Origin: Acidobacteriota bacterium
Lineage (GTDB): Bacteria > Acidobacteriota > Terriglobia > Terriglobales > Acidobacteriaceae
DNA: 9,089 nt
NCBI GenBank assembly: GCA_021841795.1
Contig: JAKCDN010000105.1
Coordinates: forward strand, 1 to 9,089
Direction of reading: 5' to 3'
Notes under the pieces: generated by a model
What the model saw: the letters and a program-made list of their open reading frames with translations, nothing else
Databases searched by the model: none
Told to the model about the DNA's origin: nothing
Shown here: one piece after another, positions 1 through 7,300 of the stretch
Numbering within the stretch: the first letter of the stretch is position 1
Layout: each line of letters starts with the position of its first letter
Position numbers and translations under genes: made by a program

Positions 1-1
1 C

Positions 2-823
2 GGCGACAAGCTTCGGGGCACGCCATTTGCAGGTGAATCGGGGCTGGAGCTAGAGATTGCCGTCGATCAGCAGGAGAGACTGCTGGCGCACCTGAACAAA
101 TTCATCGTGATGGACGATGTTGAGCTAGTCCCATTGGGAGAAGAGCAGGTGGGCGAGGCCGGCTCGGAGACGGCAATCGGACTGAGCGGCCCGCTTGCGA
201 CCGAGGTGTTGGAGCGCGTGGGACTGCCGACGATTTCCAGCCCCATGGCGGCGACGAGCGTGGAGTGGAATGGCTGGGATGTGCGCCTGCTGCGTGGCTA
301 CGGCGTGCTGGTCCCCCATTACGAATTCTGGCTACCCACGGCAGGGATAGCGAAACTGTGGTCGTGTCTGCGCACAGGCGGCGCAACTCCGGTTGGTTGC
401 ATGGCCGTGGAGGCATTCCGCGTGGCCGAGGGAATTCCCGTATATGGTGTGGACATGGCGGAGCGCGACCTGCCGCAGGAGACGGCGCAGATGCGGGCTC
501 TGCACTTCAGCAAAGGCTGCTATCTGGGGCAGGAGATAGTGGAGCGCATCCGCTCACGGGGTAACGTTCACCGGCACCTTCGCCCTCTGGAGCTCACGGG
601 TCCGCTGCCGGAGAGCGGAGTGGAATTGACGCTTGAAGACGGTACGGCGGCAGGAGCGATTACGAGCGCGGCGGAACTGGAGCTGCAGAGCGGCCGGCGC
701 CGGTTCGCTTTGGGCATGATCCGTGCGGAGGCTGAGGCCAAGAGCCAGAGTTTGCGCTACAAGGCCGGCTCCGGCGAGGGCACGGCGAGGGTTCTGGCCG
801 TCCCCCCGCGTCTTGTAAAGTAA
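2..823 (+). CDS. ygfZ: YgfZ/GcvT-like folate-binding protein, 5' partial
   Basis: The reading frame is open from base 2, so the start codon lies before the window; the GTG/ATG at 107/110 are internal. The first visible stretch (DQQERLLAHLNKFIVMDDVE) is typical of the family in mid-protein. The signature KGCYLGQE is encoded at 512-535 and is followed by IVERIRSRGNVHRHL, which is diagnostic of YgfZ proteins as opposed to true GcvT aminomethyltransferases. YgfZ proteins bind tetrahydrofolate and support iron-sulfur enzyme maintenance and repair in the cytoplasm; the signature cysteine is the conserved functional residue. The C-terminal part fits the small beta-barrel seen in GcvT-fold proteins and ends at TAA 821-823. 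The next gene starts 43 bp downstream on the same strand. Family assignment is firm; the exact role is inherited from the family. Confidence 0.93.
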   Translation, partial: GDKLRGTPFAGESGLELEIAVDQQERLLAHLNKFIVMDDVELVPLGEEQVGEAGSETAIGLSGPLATEVLERVGLPTISSPMAATSVEWNGWDVRLLRGYGVLVPHYEFWLPTAGIAKLWSCLRTGGATPVGCMAVEAFRVAEGIPVYGVDMAERDLPQETAQMRALHFSKGCYLGQEIVERIRSRGNVHRHLRPLELTGPLPESGVELTLEDGTAAGAITSAAELELQSGRRRFALGMIRAEAEAKSQSLRYKAGSGEGTARVLAVPPRLVK

Positions 824-866
824 TGGGCATGGAACGAGGCACGGCGCGGATGAGAAACTTGAAACT

Positions 867-1478
867 ATGAGCGATACGCCGAAATTCGAGGTTATTGACC
901 GCCGCAAGATCAAAGCGGAAGAAGAAAAGGGCCAAGGGCCGGAGCCGGCGCAGCCGGTTGCGGAAGAACAGCAGCCCGCATCCACGGCCAAAGAGCCGGC
1001 ACCGGGCCCGCGCCTGGTGGTGAACGAGCCGCGGCGCGCGGCTGAGGAGCCCGCCGTCACCGCAGAGCCGGCACTGGCCGAGGAACTGCCTCCGGCGCCG
1101 ACGGCCGAGGAGAGCAGACAGCAAAAGGCAGCGTACGAAGCATCGGCGGAACGGATTGAAGACCTGATCCGCGCGCAGAATCCGGCAGTGGGCCCGCAGC
1201 CTCCGGTGGGATTCGAGCATCTGGTACAGCAGTTCTACTTAAGCGCACTGCTGCAGATGGGCGCGGGGACGCAGGACGGCCAGCGGGCGCGCGTGGACAT
1301 TATGGGCGCGCGGGCGACGATCGACCTGCTGGCGGTTCTGGGGGAGAAGACCAAGGGCAACCTGACGCCGACCGAGGAGCGGATGCTGCAGACCGTGCTT
1401 TTTGAGCTGCGCATGGCATTCCTGGAATTGAGCAGCATGGTAACAGTCCCCAACGTGCCGCCGCAGGGCCAGGCATGA
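867..1478 (+). CDS. DUF1844 domain protein with disordered N-terminal half
   Basis: This is a 203-residue protein. It opens with a short conserved-looking element (FEVIDRRKI, residues 7-15) found at the front of many DUF1844 proteins. Residues about 17-85 are rich in Pro, Glu and Ala and look disordered. The DUF1844 domain follows at about 114-193: GFEHLVQQFYLSALLQMG, then ARATIDLLAVLGEKTKGNLT (149-167), then the helix with EERMLQTVLFELRMAFLEL. No enzymatic motif, signal peptide or membrane segment is seen, so it is probably cytoplasmic. The domain's function is not established. The Shine-Dalgarno is weak (purine-rich GATGAGA about 10 nt before the ATG). The gene sits 43 bp after ygfZ and 105 bp before the hydrolase gene, so co-transcription is plausible but not shown. 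Confidence 0.88.
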   Translation: MSDTPKFEVIDRRKIKAEEEKGQGPEPAQPVAEEQQPASTAKEPAPGPRLVVNEPRRAAEEPAVTAEPALAEELPPAPTAEESRQQKAAYEASAERIEDLIRAQNPAVGPQPPVGFEHLVQQFYLSALLQMGAGTQDGQRARVDIMGARATIDLLAVLGEKTKGNLTPTEERMLQTVLFELRMAFLELSSMVTVPNVPPQGQA

Positions 1479-1583
1479 AAACCGGCGCGCGGCCGTCAGC
1501 CTCGAGTTCGTAGTTGCAGGTGCTTCGCTATTCGCGTTCGAGCTCGCCAATCATGGAGCACGGTTCTCATTTCACGGTATCCA

Positions 1584-2378
1584 ATGCAGGCTACCCTCAC
1601 ATTTCTGGGCACAGGAACTTCGATGGGAGTTCCGACGCTGGCGTGCGAGTGCGGGGTATGCAGGTCGACCGATGCGCATGATCGCCGGCTGCGTCCCTCG
1701 GTGCTGCTGCGCTGGCGGGATGCGGATGATGCCGGGCGCGCGGTGATTATCGACACGGGCCCCGACTTCCGCGAGCAGGCGCTCGGCGCGGGCCTGACGC
1801 ACGTGGATGCGGTGTTTTACACGCATGCGCATGCCGATCACATTCTGGGCATGGACGATCTGCGGCCGCTGAGTTTTATCGCCGAGCGCCGCGGCGGTCC
1901 GGTCCCGCTTTTTGCCGATGAGGCCACGCAAACGGTGCTGGAGCAGGTGTTTTCTTATACCTTTTCGCCGCATGCCACCTATCCCACGCGGGCGCGTGTC
2001 GCACTGCGGCGGCTAAGCGAGCGCAACGCGGTGCATGGTGTGGAGTTTGTGCGGATTCCGCTGCTGCACGGCGCGCTGGCGATCAACGGCTTTCGTTTTG
2101 GCAAGGCAGCGTATATGACGGACGTGAGCGCGATTCCCGAGGAGAGTTTTCGCCTGCTTGAAGGCGTAGAAGTGCTGGTGCTTTCAGCGCTGCGGCATCA
2201 GCCGCACCCCAGCCACTCCACCCTGGAGCAATCGATGGCGTGGGCGCGGCGCATCGGGGCGCGGCAAACCTGGTTCACGCATATCGCGCACGATCTGGGC
2301 CATGAAGAGACCAACCGCAATCTGCCGGCCGACATGAGGCTGGCTCACGACGGGTTGAGTGTGCCCGTAACCCTATGA
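1584..2378 (+). CDS. Metallo-beta-lactamase-fold hydrolase, PhnP-like
   Basis: This 264-residue cytoplasmic protein starts with TLTFLGTGTSMGVP, the usual first strand and loop of PhnP-type hydrolases, which supports the ATG at 1584 even though no good Shine-Dalgarno precedes it. A CxCxxC cluster at Cys21/23/26 matches the structural zinc site of PhnP. The metal-binding HxHxDH motif is THAHADH, with His81, His83, Asp85 and His86. Further candidate metal ligands are His162 (PLLHG), Asp180 (YMTDVS) and His233/His236 (FTHIAHDLGH). PhnP hydrolyses the cyclic phosphodiester 5-phosphoribosyl 1,2-cyclic phosphate in phosphonate catabolism, but no phn genes are nearby and the substrate here is unknown. 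The stop overlaps the ribF start by ATGA (2375-2378), indicating translational coupling with ribF. Confidence 0.9.
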   Translation: MQATLTFLGTGTSMGVPTLACECGVCRSTDAHDRRLRPSVLLRWRDADDAGRAVIIDTGPDFREQALGAGLTHVDAVFYTHAHADHILGMDDLRPLSFIAERRGGPVPLFADEATQTVLEQVFSYTFSPHATYPTRARVALRRLSERNAVHGVEFVRIPLLHGALAINGFRFGKAAYMTDVSAIPEESFRLLEGVEVLVLSALRHQPHPSHSTLEQSMAWARRIGARQTWFTHIAHDLGHEETNRNLPADMRLAHDGLSVPVTL

Positions 2379-3349
2379 ACGGCACCCACGGCGCAGGGCC
2401 GGGCGCATTCGAGGTTTTTCGCTCGCTGGCGGCGATTCCCGCCGATTTTGGACCGACGGTGGCCGCGGTGGGCAACTTTGATGGCGTGCACTGCGGGCAT
2501 CGCGAGATTCTTGCAAGCGTAACGGCCGAAGCGCGCACGAGCGGGGCACGGGCTGTGGCCATCACGTTCGATCCGCACCCGGAGCAGTTTCTGCGGCCGG
2601 GCGAAGCGCCGAAGCTGATTACGCCGCTTGCCGAGCGGCTGCGGCTGCTGGCAGAGACGGGAATCGATGCGGCCCTGGTGCTCAGATTCGACGCGGAGCT
2701 GGCCGATCTTGCGCCGCGCGCATTCGTGGATGAAATTCTGGTTCGGGCGCTGCGGGTCAAGTGCCTTCACGAGGGGCGGAACTTCCGTTTCGGGCACAGG
2801 GCCGCGGCGGGAGTTGACGAGCTGGCGGCGATGGGAGCGGAGCGTGGTTTTCGGGTACACATGCACGATGCGGTGCGGGTGCGCGGCATGGAGGTTTCCA
2901 GTTCGGCGATTCGCGCACTGGTTGCCGCCGGCAATATTGGCCGCGCGCGCCGGCTGCTGGGACGGCCGTTTGCGGTGCTGTCGACCCAGGCGCGAGGGCG
3001 CGGCATCGGCACGCGGCTGCTGGTGCCCACAGTGAATCTGGCCGCCTACGGCGGATTGCTGCCGGCTTTCGGGGTTTATGCTACGCGGCTCAGGGTTGCC
3101 GGGCGCGCATTCCAGGCCGTGACCAATGTGGGCAACCGGCCGACCTTCGGCGCGGCATCGTTCGCGGTTGAGTCGCACATTCTGGACTTTGAACCGGTGG
3201 CGATGGACGAAGAGACGCCGGTGGAACTGGAGTTTCTGCTGCGGCTGCGCGGCGAGCGCGAGTGGCCTTCGCCGGAGGCGCTGAAGGCGCAGATCATCAG
3301 GGATGTGGCGCGGGCAAAGCGGTATTTTGCGCGCGCGAAGCCCAGCTAG
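2375..3349 (+). CDS. ribF: Bifunctional riboflavin kinase / FMN adenylyltransferase
   Basis: RibF phosphorylates riboflavin to FMN and then adenylates FMN to FAD. At 324 residues it has the normal two-domain length. The N-terminal nucleotidyltransferase domain shows VGNFDGVHCGHR (residues 32-42, the family GxFDGxHxGH), TFDPHPEQFL (64-73), NFRFGHRAAAG (136-146) and the SSSAIR motif (175-180) followed by GRARRLLGRPF. The C-terminal kinase domain shows PTVN (218-221), corresponding to the Mg-ATP-binding PTAN motif, then NVGNRPTFG (251-259), Glu266 in VESHILDF as the likely catalytic acid, and the closing helix region EALKAQIIRD. The segment before PTVN (RGIGTRLLVPTVN) departs from the usual G-x-x-LGFPTAN. 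The start overlaps the upstream hydrolase stop (ATGA). The last 53 bp overlap the end of the opposing penicillin-binding protein gene. No FMN riboswitch is visible in the window. Confidence 0.96.
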   Translation: MNGTHGAGPGAFEVFRSLAAIPADFGPTVAAVGNFDGVHCGHREILASVTAEARTSGARAVAITFDPHPEQFLRPGEAPKLITPLAERLRLLAETGIDAALVLRFDAELADLAPRAFVDEILVRALRVKCLHEGRNFRFGHRAAAGVDELAAMGAERGFRVHMHDAVRVRGMEVSSSAIRALVAAGNIGRARRLLGRPFAVLSTQARGRGIGTRLLVPTVNLAAYGGLLPAFGVYATRLRVAGRAFQAVTNVGNRPTFGAASFAVESHILDFEPVAMDEETPVELEFLLRLRGEREWPSPEALKAQIIRDVARAKRYFARAKPS

Positions 3350-5636
3350 CCGGGTGCGCCGGCATGGCCGGCGCATTGTCGTCGTCGCCGGGGAATTTTT
3401 CGTCATCCTTGCCGGCGATGGCGGCTCTCATGAAGTTGATCCAGATCGGCAGCGCGGCCACAGCTCCGGTTTCCTTGTCGCCGAGCGATTCGCGGCTGTC
3501 GTAGCCTACCCAGACACCGCAGGTAACCGAGGGCGAAAAGCCGAGGAACCAGGCATCGGTGAAGTCGGACGTGGTACCGGTTTTTCCGCCGAAGGGGTGG
3601 TTCAACAGCGCGGCTTGCGCGCCGGTTCCGTGCTGGGTGACGTCGCGCAGCAGGGTCATCATGGTGCGCGCGGTCGGCCGGTCGATGACTTCCTTCACGT
3701 CCGGTGTCTGCTGCCAGAGAGTGATGCCGTCGGCATTGGCGACCTTGCGGATGATGCGGGGGGCTACGCGGATTCCGTCGTTGGGAAAGACGGCGTAGGA
3801 GGCAACCTGCTCTTCAAGTGTGATTTCGACGGCGCCGAGCGCGATGGGCAGATAGGGCGGAATATTCGAAGTGACGCCGAAGCGGTGCGCCATATCGATG
3901 ACATTGTGAATGCCGATGCGCGCGGCCAGCTTGAGCGCGGGAATGTTGCGCGACTCGGCGAAGGCCGCGGCCACGGTCATGGGGCCCTTGAAGTTGTTTT
4001 CGTAGTCGTGGGGGACATAGCCGCCGAAGTTGACGGGTCCGTCGACGATGATGTCAGAGGGCTTGACGCCGTCTTCGATGGCGGCGGTGTAGACGTAGGG
4101 CTTGAAGCTGGAGCCGACCTGGCGCTCGGCCTGGGTGGCGCGGTTGAAGACGGAGGTTGCGTAGTCGCGTCCGCCGACCATGGCCAGAACGTCGCCGGTG
4201 GTGTTATCCATGGCCATCAGCGCGCCCTGGGCACCGGAGTCCCGATCGAGGGTGGCGCGGCGCGCGCCGCTCTCAGTGGCCGCGGCGAGTTGGACGTAGA
4301 TGATGTCGCCGGGCTTGACGAGGGCGTCGCCGTAACGCACGCCGGTCCACTGCCAGTCGGTTGGCAGAAGCACGATCTCGGAGCCTGCCGCGCCGGGAGG
4401 GCCGATGCGCGCCTGAATCACGAGGGGGAGCGCGCGGATGACGAGCGCGTGCACGTAGTCTCCGGGGCCTGAACTAACAGCCCAGTCGGGATGGCGGTAG
4501 GCGTCGAGGGTTGCGCCGTCCGCCAGGACATTGTCAAGTTTGCCTGTCCACCCGCGATGGCGCTCGTAGGCGGCAAGGCCGTCTGCTACGGCGCGATTGG
4601 CGGTTTTTTGCAGGTCGAGGTCGAGTGTGGTGTCGATGCGGAGGCCGTCTTCATGCACCTGCTCGGGGTCAAAGTGCTTATCGAGCTCGCGGCGGACCTC
4701 CTCCTGGAACCAGGGCGCGACGGCGCCGCGGGGTTGTGCGATATGGAGGCCGAGGGGCGCGGCGCGGGCCTGCTCGGCCTGGGCGCGGGTGATGACGCCG
4801 TCGGACTCCATCTCACTGATGACCAGATTGCGGCGGCCGAGGGCGCGCTCGGGATTGAGGACCGGCGAATAGGCCACGGGCCCCTTGGGCAGGCCGGCAA
4901 GCAGGGCGGCCTCAGTGAGGGTGAGCTCATTGGCGTGCCTGGAGAAGTAGTACTGGGAAGCGGCTTCGAAGCCGTACATGCCGCTGCCGAGGTAGATCTG
5001 GTTGGCGTAGAGGGTGAAGATCTGCTGTTTGGTGAAGGAGCGCTCGATCTGGATGGCAAGATAGGCTTCCTGAACCTTGCGCATCATATTGCGGTCAGAG
5101 GAGAGGAAGAGGTTGCGCGCCAGCTGCATGGTGAGCGTGGAGGCGCCCTGAGCGCGCCCGTGGGAGCGGATATCGTGCCAGGCGGCGCCGGCGACGCGAA
5201 AGACGTTGACGCCCCAGTGAGACTCGAAGTTTTTGTCTTCAATAGAAATGACGGCCTGGCGGAGCACGGGCGCGAAGCCGTTGTAGCCGACGACCTCGCG
5301 CCGCTCGAGGGCAAAGGAGCCAATGACGCGGCCTTTACGGTCGTAGAGGTCGGTGGTGGTGGAAGGGCGGTAATTTTCCAATTCCTGAATCTGGGGCAGA
5401 TTGACGGAGTAGACGAGGGTGAGTCCGGCGAGGGAGCCGGTGGCGGCGGCGAGGAGAATCAAGGCGGCGAGCACGGAGCGGCCGGCGAGCTTGCGGCGGC
5501 GATACGCGGGGAGCGGCGGGGCCAGATCGCGGCGCGCTGCCGGATCGGTGGAGCGCGAGTTTTTTTCGCGGAGTTCGGCGACGCGCGCGCCGCGGCTGCG
5601 CGATGCGGGCCGCGGCGGATGGGAGCTGACAGCCAA
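3297..5636 (-). CDS. Class A penicillin-binding protein (PBP1A type)
   Basis: This 779-residue bifunctional enzyme polymerises lipid II into glycan strands and crosslinks the peptides at the outer face of the inner membrane. After a basic cytoplasmic tail there is one membrane segment at about 54-78. The GT51 glycosyltransferase domain follows with all its motifs: EDKNFESHWG (catalytic Glu133), GASTLTMQLARN (164-175), RKVQE (186-190), KQQIFTLYANQIYLG (203-217) and LTEAALLAGLPKGP. Residues about 355-455 fit the OB-like insert of class A PBPs. The transpeptidase domain has SSFK (nucleophile Ser509, Lys512), SRN (562-564) and KTG (685-687). The tail beyond about 742 is Pro/Ala/Asp-rich. The start is TTG at 5636: an in-frame stop at 5649-5651 blocks anything further upstream, and GAGG lies 10 nt before it. 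The gene lies 222 bp downstream of the S41 gene on the same strand and overlaps ribF tail-to-tail by 53 bp. Symbol mrcA/ponA would be a guess. Confidence 0.95.
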   Translation of the reverse strand: MAVSSHPPRPASRSRGARVAELREKNSRSTDPAARRDLAPPLPAYRRRKLAGRSVLAALILLAAATGSLAGLTLVYSVNLPQIQELENYRPSTTTDLYDRKGRVIGSFALERREVVGYNGFAPVLRQAVISIEDKNFESHWGVNVFRVAGAAWHDIRSHGRAQGASTLTMQLARNLFLSSDRNMMRKVQEAYLAIQIERSFTKQQIFTLYANQIYLGSGMYGFEAASQYYFSRHANELTLTEAALLAGLPKGPVAYSPVLNPERALGRRNLVISEMESDGVITRAQAEQARAAPLGLHIAQPRGAVAPWFQEEVRRELDKHFDPEQVHEDGLRIDTTLDLDLQKTANRAVADGLAAYERHRGWTGKLDNVLADGATLDAYRHPDWAVSSGPGDYVHALVIRALPLVIQARIGPPGAAGSEIVLLPTDWQWTGVRYGDALVKPGDIIYVQLAAATESGARRATLDRDSGAQGALMAMDNTTGDVLAMVGGRDYATSVFNRATQAERQVGSSFKPYVYTAAIEDGVKPSDIIVDGPVNFGGYVPHDYENNFKGPMTVAAAFAESRNIPALKLAARIGIHNVIDMAHRFGVTSNIPPYLPIALGAVEITLEEQVASYAVFPNDGIRVAPRIIRKVANADGITLWQQTPDVKEVIDRPTARTMMTLLRDVTQHGTGAQAALLNHPFGGKTGTTSDFTDAWFLGFSPSVTCGVWVGYDSRESLGDKETGAVAALPIWINFMRAAIAGKDDEKFPGDDDNAPAMPAHPASWASRAQNTALPAPHP
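3355..3375. terminator. Perfect 9-bp hairpin just after ribF
   Basis: Arms TGCGCCGGC (3355-3363) and GCCGGCGCA (3367-3375) are exactly complementary around ATG. The hairpin begins 5 nt after the ribF stop, where an intrinsic terminator would be expected, but only a weak T-rich tail (TTGTCGTCG) follows on the plus strand and no U-tract follows on the minus strand. The same bases encode the APAMPA segment of the opposing penicillin-binding protein's C-terminal tail (about residues 755-760). Activity as a terminator is inferred, not shown. Confidence 0.45.
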
Positions 5637-5695
5637 GGGGGTGTGGCCTCATGGACGCCGCCCGGGTGGCATGGGCCGGAGCAGCCTCAATACAA

Positions 5696-5712
5696 GGCTA
5701 GCACCGGGCCAG
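5696..5712 (-). promoter_or_regulatory. Sigma-54-like -24/-12 element before the PBP gene
   Basis: Read on the minus strand, the site is CTGGCCCGGTGCTAGCC. It keeps the GG and GC dinucleotides 12 bp apart and matches most of the TGGCACG-N4-TTGC consensus (A to C in the -24 half, T to A in the -12 half). A transcript would begin near 5685 and have a leader of about 50 nt before the TTG start. In GC-rich DNA such a match can arise by chance, and no activator site was identified. Confidence 0.28.
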
Positions 5713-5858
5713 CGTGGAAAAGCCGCGATGCCCCCAGGAATGCATCAAGGCGTGCAAGAGTGGGAAACGCCGGGCAGCGGCGCGTGACGCCGGCTGGACG
5801 CCGGAATCACGGCAGACGGGAGAATCGAGGATTGCCGCGGGCGGAGCGAATGCGGGGC

Positions 5859-7073
5859 TCAGCTATTCTTCGACTTGAGCAGGTCGAGGGCCTGATCCAA
5901 CTGACTGTCGCCGCTTGAGGTCTGGAAGAGCTCGCTGTTGTCTTCAGGGCCGGCGACAACCACGGTCGGGGTGACGGCTTCATCGTCAATTTTCTTGCCG
6001 GCCGGATCCTGATATTTGGCCACGGTGAGCAACATGGCCGCGCCGTCAGGGAGGTTGATGGTTTTTTGCACGGAGGCCTCGCCAAAGGTCCGCTCGCCGA
6101 CGACGTCGCCGCGCTTGAGGCCCTCAATGGCGGCAGCGGTGAGCTCAGGCGCACCATAGGTGCCGCGGTTGACGAGCACGACGACCGGAGCATCGGTGAG
6201 GCAGAGGGCGGGATCGGCGGAGAAGGTTTGCTGGGGGAACTTCTGTCCCTGAAGGGAGGCAAGTGCGCCCTGGCGGATGAAGAAGTTGGCCAGGCGCAAT
6301 CCCTGGCTGAGATCCTCGCCGGAGGTGTCGCGGAGGTCGAGCAGGATCTTGTGTCCTTTGCCTGCGCCCTTGATGCGGGCGGCGAGATCGTCGACGCGCG
6401 CGGCGGTGAGCACGCCGGGCTTGAGGTAAAGGATGGTGGCGTTTTCGTAGAACTTTTCACCGAGGGCGGGAGCGGCGAGATCGGCGCGGGTGAGCACGAC
6501 CTTGTCCGGATCGGGTTTGAAGGGGCGGACCACGGAGATGGTTACCGGGGCGCCGGCTTTGCCGTCGAGCATGAAGCGGACGAGCGCGATGGGAAGCTGA
6601 TGGGTGGACTGGCCCTCAATGAGGTCGATGACGTCGCCGTCGTGGAGATGGGCCTGGTCGGCGGGCGAGCCGGGGAGGACGTTGACGATGGTGGCGTAGC
6701 CGAAGCGCTTGGAGACGGTGAGGCCTACCTGCGCGTTCTCGCTGGCCGGACGGTCCTTGTAGATCTTGTACTCGGAGGCGGTGAGGTAACTGGAGTCGGA
6801 GTCGAGGGAGTCAAGGAGGCCGTGGAGCGCGCCGCTGGTGACGTCGGGGATGTTGGGCGGAGTGACGTAGTAGTTCTGAATCTTGCTGAGGACTTCAGCG
6901 TAGACGCGCATCTGGGGATAGGCAGCATCCTGTTCGTTGCCGGCATGAACGCCGATGTAGCCGAGGTCGCCGAGGAGATAGCCGAGGCCGAGAGAGGCAA
7001 AGATGACCACGGAGACGACAAAGACAAGACGCTGGAAGAGTCGGGACACACACACCACCGGAACGGCCGCCAA
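5859..7073 (-). CDS. S41/CtpA-family membrane-anchored protein, probable pseudoprotease
   Basis: This 404-residue protein has an N-terminal membrane anchor (about 13-35), so the rest should be periplasmic. A helical region follows, then a PDZ domain at about 115-185 (VGLTVSKRFGYATIVNVLPG, then LHDGDVIDLIEG), then the S41 core from about 205 to 375 with LDLRDTSGEDLSQGLRLANF and VVVLVNRGTYGAPELTAAAI. Active CtpA/Tsp enzymes use a Ser in G-[ST]-A-S-A-S-E and a Lys 25 residues later in GERTFGKG. Here these positions are Gly307 (GTYGAPE) and Glu332 (GERTFGEA), so both catalytic residues appear to be missing while the surrounding fold is kept. It is therefore probably a non-proteolytic S41 homologue. 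The longest frame begins at TTG 7073, bounded by an in-frame stop at 7095-7097; no clear Shine-Dalgarno precedes it, and GTG codons at 7058, 7055 or 7049 are alternatives. The PBP gene follows 222 bp downstream on the same strand. Confidence 0.9.
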   Translation of the reverse strand: MAAVPVVCVSRLFQRLVFVVSVVIFASLGLGYLLGDLGYIGVHAGNEQDAAYPQMRVYAEVLSKIQNYYVTPPNIPDVTSGALHGLLDSLDSDSSYLTASEYKIYKDRPASENAQVGLTVSKRFGYATIVNVLPGSPADQAHLHDGDVIDLIEGQSTHQLPIALVRFMLDGKAGAPVTISVVRPFKPDPDKVVLTRADLAAPALGEKFYENATILYLKPGVLTAARVDDLAARIKGAGKGHKILLDLRDTSGEDLSQGLRLANFFIRQGALASLQGQKFPQQTFSADPALCLTDAPVVVLVNRGTYGAPELTAAAIEGLKRGDVVGERTFGEASVQKTINLPDGAAMLLTVAKYQDPAGKKIDDEAVTPTVVVAGPEDNSELFQTSSGDSQLDQALDLLKSKNS

Positions 7074-7271
7074 GGGAACGCAGGCGCGCTTCTGTTATAG
7101 ACGCAATGATACAGGAATGCGGAAGCGGGGCCGCGATGGGGCGGCATGGAGGGCGCGGACGCGTATCTGTCGCGGGCGGAGGCGGAGTTTGGGGGTGTTT
7201 GCATCGGCGGTGGTGCAAATGGCGGGATTCCTGCACTGGGAATGGTGCGTTTTGGAGGATGGGCGAAGGGA

Positions 7272-7300
7272 AAAATATCTTCGATAGATCCTGCAAACAA
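7272..7300 (-). promoter_or_regulatory. Candidate sigma-70 promoter for the S41 gene
   Basis: On the minus strand, TTGTTT (7295-7300) and TATTTT (7272-7277) are separated by 17 bp within the AT-rich patch. Transcription would start near 7265 and give a leader of about 190 nt before the TTG start of the S41 gene. The match is moderate, and base composition alone makes some matches likely here. Confidence 0.3.

Noticed and set aside
2345..3406. 353-codon minus-strand frame opposite ribF
   Set aside because: It is Arg/His/Gln-rich without motifs, and the plus strand encodes a full RibF.
5790..5804. Stem CCGGC-TGGAC-GCCGG after the S41 stop as a terminator
   Set aside because: There are only 5 base pairs with no U-tract on either strand, in DNA full of CCGG. 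It is likely to be chance.
3303..5918. Long plus-strand open frames (389 and 475 codons) opposite the PBP gene
   Set aside because: They are Gly/Asp/Ala-rich with no recognisable motifs and lie antisense to a gene with complete GT51 and transpeptidase motifs. They are by-products of GC-rich codon use.
6066..7100. 344-codon plus-strand frame opposite the S41 gene
   Set aside because: It is low-complexity and Gly/Glu/Val-rich with no domain, antisense to a clear S41-family protein.
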